The notes: generated by a model not told the origin, from the letters alone. 64,000 nucleotides of DNA from Enterocloster bolteae (GCF_002234575.2 NZ_CP022464.2:2170001-2234000); one strand, 5' to 3'; positions 8,174 through 17,329 are shown, counted from the stretch's first letter. A program made the numbers and translations.

Positions 8174-9442
8174 ATGGCAGTTCATGTAATCGACGAAGCC
8201 AACCGTTGTCTTCAGTGTAAGAAACCCATGTGTCAGCAGGGATGCCCAATCCACACCCCCATACCAGCCATGATTAAGGCCCTGAAAGAGGGGGGACTGG
8301 AGGAGGCAGGGGCCATGCTGTTTTCCAACAACCCCATGTCACTGGTGTGTTCCCTTGTATGCAATCATGAGCGGCAATGCGAGGGCCACTGTGTCCTGGG
8401 AAGGAAGGGGCAGCCGGTTCATGTGAGCAGCATAGAGAATTATATATCGGACACATGCCTGGAGCGTATTGACGTCCAGTGCCAGCCAAAGAATGGGAAA
8501 AAGGTGGCTGTTATCGGGGCGGGGCCTGCGGGTATCACAATCGCCATCCTTCTGACAAAGAAGGGGTACAGTGTAACCATCTTTGACTCCAGGGACAAGA
8601 TTGGCGGCGTACTGCAGTATGGCATACCGGAATTCCGTCTGCCCAAGGCGATACTGGAGCGCTATAAGAAAAAGCTTCTGTCCATGGGAATCAGGATTCG
8701 TCCCAATACCACCATAGGAGGGGCTCTGGAAATCAAGGACCTGTTCCGGGACGGATATGAGAGCATCTTCATCGGCACCGGCGTATGGCGTCCCAAGAAG
8801 CTGGGAATCAAGGGAGAATCCCTGGGAAATGTGCATTTTGCCATTGATTACCTGGCTAATCCGGATGCCTACGACTTAGGGGACAGGGTGGCTGTCATCG
8901 GAGTGGGCAATTCCGCCATGGACGTGGCCAGGACCGTCATCCGAAAAGGGTCCCACCATGTGACCCTCTATGCCAGGGGAAGCCATTCGGACGCCAGCCT
9001 TCATGAGACGCAGTATGCCATGCTGGACGGAGCTAAATTTGAGTTCAGCAGGAATATTGTGGAAATCAATGACAACGGGCCTGTATTTCAGCAGATACTG
9101 TATGATGAGGAAGGCAATGTGACGGGGTATTCCGGGGAAAAAGAGCAGGTTTACGCTGACTCTGTTATTATTTCCATCAGCCAGGGGCCAAAGAGCAAGC
9201 TGGTCAATACCACAGAGGGGCTGAAGGCCACCAGAAACGGCCTTCTGCAGACGGACGAACAGGGGGAGACAACAGTGGAGGGAATCTTTGCCTCCGGCGA
9301 TGTGGTTCTGGGAGCCAAGACCGTGGTGGAGGCAGTGGCCTATTCCAAGACCGTGGCGGATGCCATGGATGCCTATATGAAGGAAAAAGCCGGTAAAGAA
9401 AAAAATGAAAAAGACGGGAAAGGACTGGCAGGCCGGGAATAA
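8174..9442 (+). CDS. FAD/NAD(P)-dependent oxidoreductase, glutamate-synthase small-subunit type
   Basis: A 422-residue cytoplasmic flavoprotein. The N-terminal Fer4_20 domain has two sets of four cysteines (C12, C15, C20, C24 and C59, C63, C69, C73) for 4Fe-4S clusters. The FAD-binding GAGPAG is at 115-120 and the NAD(P)-binding GVGNSAMDVAR at 243-253. This is the GltD/NfnB/Fer4_20 oxidoreductase family, which passes electrons between NAD(P)H and a partner; no GltB large subunit is adjacent. GAGGAGGAATC gives a strong ribosome binding site. The TIM-barrel gene follows after 46 bases. Confidence 0.85.
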   Translation: MAVHVIDEANRCLQCKKPMCQQGCPIHTPIPAMIKALKEGGLEEAGAMLFSNNPMSLVCSLVCNHERQCEGHCVLGRKGQPVHVSSIENYISDTCLERIDVQCQPKNGKKVAVIGAGPAGITIAILLTKKGYSVTIFDSRDKIGGVLQYGIPEFRLPKAILERYKKKLLSMGIRIRPNTTIGGALEIKDLFRDGYESIFIGTGVWRPKKLGIKGESLGNVHFAIDYLANPDAYDLGDRVAVIGVGNSAMDVARTVIRKGSHHVTLYARGSHSDASLHETQYAMLDGAKFEFSRNIVEINDNGPVFQQILYDEEGNVTGYSGEKEQVYADSVIISISQGPKSKLVNTTEGLKATRNGLLQTDEQGETTVEGIFASGDVVLGAKTVVEAVAYSKTVADAMDAYMKEKAGKEKNEKDGKGLAGRE

Positions 9443-9488
9443 CCGTGGTAAAATAGGACTTGAAAACGTTTGCAAAGGAGAAGGGTCC

Positions 9489-10340
9489 ATGAAACTGAAT
9501 ACAGGCATGAGATGCCATGATTTATGTCCGAAGATGGAAATGGAGAAGCTGTTTGCCCAGGTAAGGGAACATGATATCCGTCAAATCCAGCTGGCATTCG
9601 GAAAGTCCATCAGCGATTATGATTTTACCGCAGGCCATTACAGCTCCGGTTTTGCCCGGACCATTGCCCGGGAGCTGGAGAAGAACCAAATCCATGTGGC
9701 TGTGCTGGGCTGCTATATCAATCCTGTCAATCCCATTGAATCCATACGCCAGGCAGAGGTGGCGCGTTTCATCGAACATATGAAATATGCCAGAATCATA
9801 GGGGCTGATATGGTGGGAACCGAGACAGGACGCCTGGATCCGGATTTCAGGGTCACAGAGGAATCCTATACAGAGGACGCCTACCAGCTGCTTTTAAGGA
9901 GCATGAGGGAGATCGTGGCTGCGGCTGAGAAGCTGGGAGTTATTGTAGGTGTGGAGGGCGTATTTAACCACACGCTGTACAGCCCTGCCCGGATGAAGCG
10001 GTTCCTGGAGGACATTGATTCCCCCAATGTGGAGGTGATACTGGACGCCGTGAATCTGATCCACCCCGAACAGGCGGAGCCGGAGGCACAGAAAGAGGTT
10101 ATTGACAGGGCTTTTGCATATTACGGCGACCGCATAGGCGCCCTTCATGTAAAGGATTTTGTCTTTGACGGCCAGGAACAGCTGTTCCGCCATGTGGGTG
10201 ACGGCCTTTTCCAGTATGAACCCCTTATGAGGCATGTAAAGGAGAGGAAGCCCCATATTGCCATGCTGTTGGAGAATTCCAGCAGGGAGCGGTATCATGA
10301 AGATGTGAAGTTCTTACAGACGATTTACGATCAGGTGTAG
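9489..10340 (+). CDS. Sugar phosphate isomerase/epimerase-family TIM barrel (AP_endonuc_2)
   Basis: A 283-residue soluble protein. The fold markers are the strand-end motifs VGVEGVFNHT, EVILDAVNLIHPEQ, GALHVKDFVFDG and HIAMLLENSSRE, which carry the metal-binding Glu, Asp and His of the xylose-isomerase-like barrel. The substrate is unknown. The start was moved to the ATG at 9489 because AAGGAG lies 8 bases before it; the longer frame has no ribosome binding site and a non-conserved lysine-rich leader. It likely shares a transcript with the oxidoreductase and is closed by a clean terminator. Confidence 0.8.
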   Translation: MKLNTGMRCHDLCPKMEMEKLFAQVREHDIRQIQLAFGKSISDYDFTAGHYSSGFARTIARELEKNQIHVAVLGCYINPVNPIESIRQAEVARFIEHMKYARIIGADMVGTETGRLDPDFRVTEESYTEDAYQLLLRSMREIVAAAEKLGVIVGVEGVFNHTLYSPARMKRFLEDIDSPNVEVILDAVNLIHPEQAEPEAQKEVIDRAFAYYGDRIGALHVKDFVFDGQEQLFRHVGDGLFQYEPLMRHVKERKPHIAMLLENSSRERYHEDVKFLQTIYDQV

Positions 10341-10347
10341 ATATGGA

Positions 10348-10385
10348 ACACCCCAAAGCTGATAAAAAGGCTTTGGGGTGTCTTT
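10348..10385 (+). terminator. Intrinsic terminator
   Basis: ACACCCCAAAGC (10348-10359) pairs perfectly with GCTTTGGGGTGT (10370-10381); CTTTT follows. Confidence 0.85.
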
Positions 10386-10427
10386 TGATATAGGATATCC
10401 GGCTCTGTCCGTCAGATGCGGATACAA

Positions 10428-11807
10428 TCAGGCATTGGCTCCCAGCTCCCGTTTCATTTTCCGGAAGGAAAGAAGGAACAGTGTTACCGTGGTGCATACG
10501 GCTATGGTATCGGCAATGGGTTCTGCCACGAATACCGCAAACACTTTGTTTTCAAAGAGGTTGGGCAGAACGTAAATCAGCGGTATCAGCAGGATGACCT
10601 TCCGCAGCAGAGCCAGGAACAGGGAGGTTTTGCTGTCTCCGATGGCGATAAAGGTCTGCTGGCATGCCAGCTGGGCTCCAAAGAGCAGGGACGCGGCCAT
10701 ATAGATGCGGATGGACCACTCGCTGAAGGCTGTCAGGGCTGCATCCTGGGTAAAGATGCGGATATACACCATGGGCACAAACATGGCCACAGCCCAAAGT
10801 ACGGTTGAGTAGGTCATACATGAGGTCAGAAGCAGCCGGAAGGTCCTGCTTACGCGGTCAAGCTTTTTGGCGCCGTAGTTAAAGCTGATAATGGGCTGGG
10901 CGCCCTGGGTCAGTCCCTGAAGGGGCAGTAGGGAGAACTGCATCACGCTTCCCATGATGGTCATGGCCCCTACTGCCACATCTCCCCCGTACTTTAAGAG
11001 GGAGGTATTAAAGCAGATATTCAGGATGCTTTCCGTGAACTGCATGACAAAAGGGGCTGCGCCCAGCGCAATGGCCGGCATGAGAATTTCCCTTTTGGGC
11101 CGCATGAAGCAGGTGCGTATTTTAAGGTAGCTCTTATTCGATATCAGGAACAGGACAACCCAGGCAGCGGAGATTCCCTGGGATATGATGGTGGCCAGGG
11201 CAGCGCCCCGAACGCCCATGTGAAACACAAACATGAGAATGGGGTCCAGGATGATGTTGCATATGGCCCCGATGAGCACGGTGTACATACCTGTCTTGGC
11301 ATATCCCTGGGCATTGATAAAGGCGTTGAGTCCAAGGGCCAGCTGTACAAAAATGGTTCCCAGGGAATAAATCTGCATGTAAGCCCACCCGTACTCTATG
11401 GTATTGCCGCTGGCTCCGAACATCAGCAGGATGCGGCGGCCGAAGATAAGGAAGAAGGCAGTCAGCACAACGGCCACGGTTATAAGGGCAGTGGTACAGT
11501 TGCCCAGGATGTTTTCTGCTTCGTCCTTCCTGCCCTTGCCCAGCATGATAGATGCCCTGGGAGCGCCGCCCATGCTTACCAGGGCGGCAAAGGCGGAAAT
11601 CGCCATGATAACCGGGAAGGTGACGCCTACCCCTGTAAGCGCGTTGGCGCCTTCGCCGGGCAGGTGGCCGATATACATACGGTCCACCATATTATACAGA
11701 ACGTTGATGATTTGGGCTGTAATGGCCGGCAGGGCCAACTGAAAAAGAAGCTTCCCCACGCTGCCCGTGCCCAGGTCCACCTCTTTTGCTTCTTTGTTTT
11801 TCTCCAT
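10428..11807 (-). CDS. MATE-family efflux transporter
   Basis: A 459-residue, 12-helix membrane protein of the MATE multidrug/toxin extrusion family. The conserved N-terminal block (LALPAITAQIINVLYNMVDR) and its C-terminal pseudo-repeat with PLQGLTQGAQPIISFNYGAK are both present. Such proteins export cationic drugs or metabolites using Na+ or H+. The start is the ATG at 11807 (MEKNKEAKEVDLG); the frame stays open to 11879 but that would place the promoter inside the gene. It converges on the TIM-barrel gene. Confidence 0.88.
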   Translation of the reverse strand: MEKNKEAKEVDLGTGSVGKLLFQLALPAITAQIINVLYNMVDRMYIGHLPGEGANALTGVGVTFPVIMAISAFAALVSMGGAPRASIMLGKGRKDEAENILGNCTTALITVAVVLTAFFLIFGRRILLMFGASGNTIEYGWAYMQIYSLGTIFVQLALGLNAFINAQGYAKTGMYTVLIGAICNIILDPILMFVFHMGVRGAALATIISQGISAAWVVLFLISNKSYLKIRTCFMRPKREILMPAIALGAAPFVMQFTESILNICFNTSLLKYGGDVAVGAMTIMGSVMQFSLLPLQGLTQGAQPIISFNYGAKKLDRVSRTFRLLLTSCMTYSTVLWAVAMFVPMVYIRIFTQDAALTAFSEWSIRIYMAASLLFGAQLACQQTFIAIGDSKTSLFLALLRKVILLIPLIYVLPNLFENKVFAVFVAEPIADTIAVCTTVTLFLLSFRKMKRELGANA

Positions 11808-11850
11808 ATAAATCTCAATCCTTTCGTATTTCAAAAATAGCCATTTAAAT

Positions 11851-11879
11851 ACTATATCTCGAAACCAAGGGAAAGTCAA
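11851..11879 (-). promoter_or_regulatory. Sigma-A type promoter for the MATE gene
   Basis: On the minus strand: TTGACT (11879-11874), 17-bp spacer, TATAGT (11856-11851). Confidence 0.65.
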
Positions 11880-11886
11880 CCAGAGG

Positions 11887-11991
11887 GCCGGCTGGCAAAA
11901 AGCCGAAAAAACAGGCCCTGCCGGACTAAATTTACTCTGCGGGGATACCGGATCTAACCTGTATGGCCTGCTTTTTTATGCGGCAGCCGGA
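11887..11991 (+). other. Nested inverted repeats between divergent promoters, possible structured RNA
   Basis: Three nested helices can form: CCGGCTG (11888-11894) with CAGCCGG (11984-11990), CAGGCC (11912-11917) with GGCCTG (11965-11970), and CCGG with CCGG (11921-11924/11948-11951). CTTTTTT follows the second helix. No coding region is visible from 11880 to 12195. Weak evidence: pairing alone, no family recognised. Confidence 0.3.
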
Positions 11992-12105
11992 AAGAGAGGA
12001 GAGAACAGAACTCACCTTAATTATACATATCATACAAAAAAATAGAATAATAGCGAAAAAAACAGTATTATTTTACAGCTATATGCATAAAAATGTAATT
12101 TTATA

Positions 12106-12134
12106 TTGACAGGAATGTCAGATAATATTATAAT
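12106..12134 (+). promoter_or_regulatory. Consensus promoter of the ADP-ribosylglycohydrolase operon with overlapping dyad
   Basis: A perfect TTGACA (12106-12111), 17-bp spacer and TATAAT (12129-12134). The dyad TGACA-GGAA-TGTCA (12107-12120) overlaps the -35 box, and ACAATACAAGTTGT (12142-12155) lies just after the start point. Either could be the operator of the GntR regulator encoded at 14919; which one is inference. Confidence 0.75.
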
Positions 12135-12195
12135 GCAAATAACAATACAAGTTGTAATAACAATATGTAATAATAAATTGCCAGGAGGTAACAGT

Positions 12196-13191
12196 ATGAG
12201 AGACAAAATTGCCGGAGCCCTTTACGGGATGGCCCTGGGCGATGCCATGGGGATGCCTGCCGAGTTGTGGGGAAGAAAGAGAGTAAAGGCCTTTTTTGGA
12301 CGGATTGAGGGATTCTTGGACGGACCGGCTGAGAATGATGTGGCGTTCAACTATAAGAAGGGCCAGTTCACCGACGATACGGGCCAGGCCCTTGTTCTTC
12401 TGGACTCCATTGAGTCCACTGACTATGAACCGGACACCAGAGACATTGCTCTGAGGATGCTGGCCTGGGCTGAGAAGGAAAATGCCTTTGAAAACAATAT
12501 TCTGGGTCCCACCTCCAAGGTGGCCCTGGCAAATTTCAGGGATAACATCCAGGATTCCAGGATTACGGATAAGGCGCTGTCCAACGGAAGCGCTATGAGG
12601 ATAGCACCCATCGGCTGCCTGTTCCGGCCGGAACAAAAGGAGGACATTGCCAGATATGTCTACCTGGTGTCAAGAGCCACACACACCAGTGATGTGACCA
12701 TAGCCGGGGCTGCCATGATTGCCGAGGCTGTGAGTTCGGCTATTGTGAAGGATGACTTTGAGAAAGTAATGGAGGATGTGTTTGGGATTGAGGAGATTGG
12801 TTACGGCATGGGCTGCGAGACCTTCAGTCCAAGGCTGGGAGAGCGCTTAAGGATTGGTCTGGACATCGCCGGATCCTATAAGGGGGATGATGAGGGATTT
12901 ATCCATAAGCTCTACGATGTGGTGGGTACCGGGGTAGGTATTATTGAGTCTGTCCCTGCCGCCCTTTCCGTGGCATACTATGCCCAGGATCCAAACCTGT
13001 CCTGCCTGCTCTGTGCCAACATGGCAGGTGACACAGACACCATCGGAGCCATGGCCACTGCTGTCTGCGGGGCATTTACAGGGATGGGAAGGATAAAACC
13101 GGAATACATCCGGACCCTGAGGCAGCAGAATGATGCGGACTTTGACCATTACATCCGTATACTGGAAAAGGGAAGGGAGAGATTTGCATGA
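12196..13191 (+). CDS. ADP-ribosylglycohydrolase-family protein (DraG/ARH, YegU-like)
   Basis: A 331-residue cytoplasmic enzyme. The family's dinuclear Mg site is intact: FTDDT (58-62) and GDTDTIG (278-284), with the N-terminal GALYGMALGDAMGMP (7-21). Family members cleave N-glycosidic bonds of ADP-ribosyl groups, or of nucleoside-like compounds in some branches. Context points to a small-molecule glycosidase: it is coupled to a PfkB kinase and a PnuC transporter. AGGAGG precedes the ATG at 12196; the longer frame would start inside the promoter. The stop overlaps the next start (ATGA). Confidence 0.85.
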   Translation: MRDKIAGALYGMALGDAMGMPAELWGRKRVKAFFGRIEGFLDGPAENDVAFNYKKGQFTDDTGQALVLLDSIESTDYEPDTRDIALRMLAWAEKENAFENNILGPTSKVALANFRDNIQDSRITDKALSNGSAMRIAPIGCLFRPEQKEDIARYVYLVSRATHTSDVTIAGAAMIAEAVSSAIVKDDFEKVMEDVFGIEEIGYGMGCETFSPRLGERLRIGLDIAGSYKGDDEGFIHKLYDVVGTGVGIIESVPAALSVAYYAQDPNLSCLLCANMAGDTDTIGAMATAVCGAFTGMGRIKPEYIRTLRQQNDADFDHYIRILEKGRERFA

Positions 13192-14141
13192 AAACCCTTG
13201 TAATAGGTGCGGCCATCATTGATATTATCATGAAAATAAAGCGTCTGCCTAAAAGCGGAGAGGATATCCTGTGCAGCGAAACCGTGTCCGCGGTGGGAGG
13301 ATGTGCTTACAACGTGGCAGGTACGCTGCGGGGCTTTGGCGTGGACCACGACCTTTTCGTGCCTGTGGGAAGGGGCATGTACGGGGATATGATCGCAGGC
13401 GATTTGGAAAAGCTGGGATACCAAATCCTTATCAGGGAAGAGGAGTCGGACAACGGTTACTGCCTGTGCCTGGTGGAGGAGGATGGAGAGCGCACATTTA
13501 TCACGGTCAAGGGCGCGGAAGGGCGCTTCAGGCCTTCCTGGTTTGAACAGCTGTCCCAGGATGCCTACGACAGCATCTATGTGGCCGGATACCAGGTGTG
13601 CGGTACCAGCGGCGGGGTCATTTCCGATTGGATGGCGGGCGCGAAGGGCAGGATGAAGGAAAAACGCGTTTTCTTTGCCCCGGGACCGGTCATAACCGAC
13701 ATTGACCAGGCTGTGATGGAGCGCATCCTTTCAGTGGGTCCCATTCTCCATCTCAATGAAAAGGAAGCCTTTGATTACGCAAAGCAGCCGTCTGTGGAGG
13801 ACTGCCTGAAGTACCTGTACGGCCTGAATCATAACCTTGTGGTGGTCACCATGGGAGCTTCCGGCACCATGTATTATGACGGCAGCGTGATGAGGCAGGT
13901 CCCTGCCTATAAAACACAGGTAAAGGATACCATAGGTGCAGGCGACAGCCATGTGGCTGCCATGATTGCCGGGTACTCCAAAGGGCTGGATACGGAACAA
14001 TGCGTGAGGCTTGCCAACCGGGTGGCCTCGGCAATCGTTAGCATCCAGGGGCCGGTGATGACCGGGGAAATGTTTGAACAGCAGGATTTTGCGCCGTATA
14101 TCCTGAACGGGTGCAGTAAACATACGAATGTGGAGGGGTAG
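13188..14141 (+). CDS. PfkB-family carbohydrate/nucleoside kinase (YegV-like)
   Basis: A 317-residue cytoplasmic kinase of the ribokinase family. The N-terminal glycine motif VGGCAYNVAGTLRGFG (36-51) binds the sugar, and DTIGAGD (247-253) holds the anion hole and catalytic base D253. It overlaps the glycohydrolase stop by four bases, so it is translationally coupled. It probably phosphorylates the ribose or nucleoside released or spared by the glycohydrolase. Specificity (ribose, nicotinamide riboside, pseudouridine-type or other) cannot be read. Confidence 0.85.
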   Translation: MKTLVIGAAIIDIIMKIKRLPKSGEDILCSETVSAVGGCAYNVAGTLRGFGVDHDLFVPVGRGMYGDMIAGDLEKLGYQILIREEESDNGYCLCLVEEDGERTFITVKGAEGRFRPSWFEQLSQDAYDSIYVAGYQVCGTSGGVISDWMAGAKGRMKEKRVFFAPGPVITDIDQAVMERILSVGPILHLNEKEAFDYAKQPSVEDCLKYLYGLNHNLVVVTMGASGTMYYDGSVMRQVPAYKTQVKDTIGAGDSHVAAMIAGYSKGLDTEQCVRLANRVASAIVSIQGPVMTGEMFEQQDFAPYILNGCSKHTNVEG

Positions 14142-14146
14142 TTTAA

Positions 14147-14833
14147 ATGAATAAGATAAAAGAGTTCTTTCGTGATTGGAGTATATTTGAGAAAGTCTGG
14201 CTGATTTTCGTGTGTTCCCTGATGACTGTCATATGGTTTATCAACGGGGATACGCCGTTCATGCTTGTCTTAAGCCTTACAGGCAGCCTGAACCTGGTGC
14301 TGGGAGCAAAGGGCAAGGTGGCAGGACTTTATTTTGCCATCATCAACAGCGCCATGTACGCGTACCAGTGTCTGGGAATCCCGCTGTACGGCGAGGTCAT
14401 GTACAATGTGCTCTACAGCATTCCGGTCAGCGCCACGGCCATCTATCTGTGGAAGAAGAACGCAACCAGCGACGGCGAGGTCAGATTCCGTACCATGACG
14501 CTTAAGCTTGTGGCAGGGGTAGCCATAGCCACAGCCGTGGGAGTCTGGGGATATTCAGAATTGTTAAAATACATGGGCGGTTCCTTTGCGTTCATGGATT
14601 CACTGACCACAGTGGTATCCGTTATAGCCAGTATGCTCTATCTGCTGCGTTATTCCGAGCAGTGGCTTATGTGGGTTATTGTCAACGCTCTGTCTATTAT
14701 CATGTGGATTATGGTGTTTGTATCAGGGGACACCACGGCCCTGCTTATCATTGTAATGAAAACAGTGAATCTGCTGAATTCCCTCTACGGATACATGAAC
14801 TGGAGGAAAATATCGCAGAAAACAGCGGAATGA
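14147..14833 (+). CDS. pnuC: PnuC-family transporter (nicotinamide riboside or related nucleoside)
   Basis: A 228-residue membrane protein with seven predicted helices. The C-terminal VNLLNSLYGYMNWRKI matches the conserved end of PnuC (N-x-x-YGY-x-x-W-type). Family members facilitate uptake of nicotinamide riboside, or of riboflavin and thiamine in related groups, trapping the substrate by phosphorylation inside the cell. The neighbouring PfkB kinase could provide that trap. GGAGGGG lies 9 bases before the start, 5 bases after the kinase stop. Confidence 0.8.
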   Translation: MNKIKEFFRDWSIFEKVWLIFVCSLMTVIWFINGDTPFMLVLSLTGSLNLVLGAKGKVAGLYFAIINSAMYAYQCLGIPLYGEVMYNVLYSIPVSATAIYLWKKNATSDGEVRFRTMTLKLVAGVAIATAVGVWGYSELLKYMGGSFAFMDSLTTVVSVIASMLYLLRYSEQWLMWVIVNALSIIMWIMVFVSGDTTALLIIVMKTVNLLNSLYGYMNWRKISQKTAE

Positions 14834-14855
14834 ACCCTTTTCTCTCTCCAATAAG

Positions 14856-14884
14856 TTGAAAGAATGTCGCTCTCAGTATATAAT
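14856..14884 (+). promoter_or_regulatory. Sigma-A type promoter for the GntR gene
   Basis: TTGAAA (14856-14861), 17-bp spacer, TATAAT (14879-14884). It gives the regulator its own transcript besides read-through from the operon. Confidence 0.65.
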
Positions 14885-14918
14885 GATAAAAACAAAAAGA
14901 GAGCGGATTGAGGTTATT

Positions 14919-15644
14919 ATGAGAGAGAAATTAGCCAAATATGAGCAGATCAGGCAGGATATCATACATAAAATCGAGAGCATGGAATACAGGCCCAACC
15001 AGGTCATTCCGTCGGAAAATGAACTGTGCGCATCCTATGGGGTAAGCAGGATTACAGTCAGGAAGGCCATAGACGAGCTGGTTCATGAGGGGCTGCTCTA
15101 CCGAATCAAGGGAAAAGGAAGCTTTGTCAGGGACCATGGCTCGGAGGGGCTGTCGCGTATCTACAGCTTTACCGAGGCCATTCTCCATCAGGGAAAGACG
15201 CCGTCCAAAAAGCTGCTGTCACTGAAGGTGGAGGAAGCAGACGCGGATATAAGGCGAAGGATGGGGCTGGAGGAAGGGGAGGAGGTCTATGTCATCAAGA
15301 GCATTTATTATGCGGACGGCAGGCCTTACTGTATCAATACCTCTATCCTCCCCAGGAAGCTGTTTCCCAAGCTGGAGTTATTTGATTTCAACCACAACTC
15401 CCTGTATGAAGTGCTTAAATCCTTTTACCAGCTCTCCTTCACAAAGGCGCGCCAGATTTTAAACGCCACAGTGGGAAGCAGTGAGATCTACGGATATCTG
15501 GAGACTGAGCAGAACCAGCCCTTGCTCAGAATCAACGCTGCCTCATTTTGCCTGTACCATGATAATGAAACTGTATTCGAGATATATGAATCCTATATAT
15601 TGACGGACATCCTCAGCTATTATGTGGAAAAATATAACACGTAA
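14919..15644 (+). CDS. GntR-family regulator, HutC/UTRA subfamily (YegW-like)
   Basis: A 241-residue DNA-binding protein. A winged helix-turn-helix at about 5-70 (PSENELCASYGVSRITVRKA) is followed by a UTRA ligand-binding domain (about 90-235; ILHQGKTPSKKLLSL, YEVLKSFY). UTRA regulators usually repress until they bind a sugar- or nucleotide-like ligand. It most likely controls the promoter at 12106 and perhaps its own. I chose the ATG at 14919 because GAGG lies 6 bases upstream and the longer frame would overlap the promoter. Confidence 0.85.
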   Translation: MREKLAKYEQIRQDIIHKIESMEYRPNQVIPSENELCASYGVSRITVRKAIDELVHEGLLYRIKGKGSFVRDHGSEGLSRIYSFTEAILHQGKTPSKKLLSLKVEEADADIRRRMGLEEGEEVYVIKSIYYADGRPYCINTSILPRKLFPKLELFDFNHNSLYEVLKSFYQLSFTKARQILNATVGSSEIYGYLETEQNQPLLRINAASFCLYHDNETVFEIYESYILTDILSYYVEKYNT

Positions 15645-15684
15645 GTACGCTTCCGTTAATATATGGGCGGCAAAGCAAGAAAAG

Positions 15685-15717
15685 AGCGGTCCCTGTTTAA
15701 GGCAGGGGCCGCTTTTT
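15685..15717 (+). terminator. Terminator between convergent genes
   Basis: AGCGGTCCCTG (15685-15695) pairs with CAGGGGCCGCT (15703-15713) and TTTTT follows. On the other strand it overlaps the last codons of the flippase gene and is followed by TCTTTTC, so it may serve both. Confidence 0.8.
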
Positions 15718-17256
15718 GTGGAACAGGAGCAGAAGTCCCATGTAGCTGAAGCTCAGGAACAGAATCTGCACGGCTGTCATGATAAAGAGGGGAAGCTCCT
15801 TAAGCCAGAAGCAGGACTGGGAAAATGCCAGATACATGCCGATGGAAATCAGTAAAAGGAGCACGGGCTTAACTATCATGTTGACGGTATCCCAGCAAAA
15901 GGGTACCAGTCGCTTTACCGCCAGGAAGCTCATGAGGGCCAGGGCCAGTTCACTGACCAGCATGCCCCACAGGTATCCCAGGATACCGTATCTGGGAATG
16001 GCAAAGAGTACAAACGCCAGCCGTATGACCATGGCAAACACATTCTGGAAAAAGGTGGATGAAGTCCTGCCAAGACCGTTTAAGATGCTTCCCATGGTAG
16101 TGGCCAGGTACATAAAGGGGCACAGCCATGACAGGATGGTGATATATGTACCTGCATTCTGATCGTGGAATACGCTGACGCCCAGCTGGTTCCCAAAGAT
16201 GGTAAATATGCCGATGCACAGCACACCCATATAGCAGCTGTAGCGCAGGGACATGGATATCATGGAGGAAATACGGGCCTCGTTGCCGTCGGCCTGGGCT
16301 TCGGCCACCGTGGGCAGCAGGAGCACGGCCATGGAGTTGGTGATGGCAGAGGGAAACAGGATGAAGGGCAGGGCCATGCTGGTCAGCACGCCGTATACGG
16401 ACAGGGCCTCTGAGTTTGTGAGGCCGGAGCTCATCAGCCTGTTGGGGATCCATATGGCTTCCGCGCTTCCCAGGACATTTAATATCAGACGGTTTCCCAT
16501 AAGGGGAAGGGCCAGAGCCATAAGGGGGGCCGCAGTGGCGCCAAAGGAAAGGGGGATGGCCGGAGCTCGGCGGGAATCCCCGTCTTTGCAGGGCGGGAAG
16601 AAGCCAAGGCAGAACACAGTGAACACGGCAGATGCCATCTCACCAATCAGGTGCCCGTATACAGCCAGGCTTACCGTAATCTGGCGTCCGGATTCCAGCC
16701 AGATGCTGGCGATGAGGAACACGGCGCCCATGCGTATGACCTGCTCCGCCACCTGGGAAAAGGCGGGGACACGGGCTTTCTGCATGCCGTAGTAGTAACC
16801 GTTGATACAGGCGTGGAGGGCTGCAAAGGGAACAGACACTGCCATCACCGGCAGATAGGGGGCGCATCTTGGTTCCAGCAGAAGCTTTTCTGCCAGGAAA
16901 CCGGCATTTCCATAGATGACCCAGGCCAGGAGAAAGGACATGCCCATGGCAATGACCAGACCCGTCCTGAATACGGCCCTGCCCCTGGTCTGGTTGGCAG
17001 CCACGTACTGCGACAGGGCGGTCTGGATGGAGCCTGCGCAGACAGCGAAACAGATACTGAATATGGGGTGCACCATATTGTAAATCCCCAGTCCCTCGGC
17101 GCCGATGGTCCTGGACATGAAGATTCGGTAGAAGAATCCCAGTATCCTGCATATGAACCCGGTGGAGGTCAGGAGTAGGGTCCCGGTGATGAAGGCCATT
17201 TTCCTGGGTGACAAGCGCTTGGAGACAGGGGAGGATGCGGTCAATGAGTGATTCAT
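15697..17256 (-). CDS. SpoVB-like polysaccharide/lipid II-type flippase
   Basis: A 519-residue, 14-helix membrane protein of the MVF/Wzx (MOP superfamily) flippase group. The opening MAFITGTLLLTSTGFICRIL and GLGIYNMVHPIFSI are typical of the SpoVB/YtgP/MurJ-2 group, which flips lipid-linked precursors for the spore cortex or cell wall. The length agrees with SpoVB. AGGAG lies 6 bases before the ATG at 17256. It is separated by 73 bases from the MATE gene, which points the same way; a weak promoter could lie there. Whether the role is sporulation-specific is inference. Confidence 0.75.
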   Translation of the reverse strand: MNHSLTASSPVSKRLSPRKMAFITGTLLLTSTGFICRILGFFYRIFMSRTIGAEGLGIYNMVHPIFSICFAVCAGSIQTALSQYVAANQTRGRAVFRTGLVIAMGMSFLLAWVIYGNAGFLAEKLLLEPRCAPYLPVMAVSVPFAALHACINGYYYGMQKARVPAFSQVAEQVIRMGAVFLIASIWLESGRQITVSLAVYGHLIGEMASAVFTVFCLGFFPPCKDGDSRRAPAIPLSFGATAAPLMALALPLMGNRLILNVLGSAEAIWIPNRLMSSGLTNSEALSVYGVLTSMALPFILFPSAITNSMAVLLLPTVAEAQADGNEARISSMISMSLRYSCYMGVLCIGIFTIFGNQLGVSVFHDQNAGTYITILSWLCPFMYLATTMGSILNGLGRTSSTFFQNVFAMVIRLAFVLFAIPRYGILGYLWGMLVSELALALMSFLAVKRLVPFCWDTVNMIVKPVLLLLISIGMYLAFSQSCFWLKELPLFIMTAVQILFLSFSYMGLLLLFHKKRPLP

Positions 17257-17329
17257 AAACGCTCCTGGAGATGGGAATTATTAAAAATATATGATAAATT
17301 CCAGGATGTAGAACACATTGGACGGCGAT

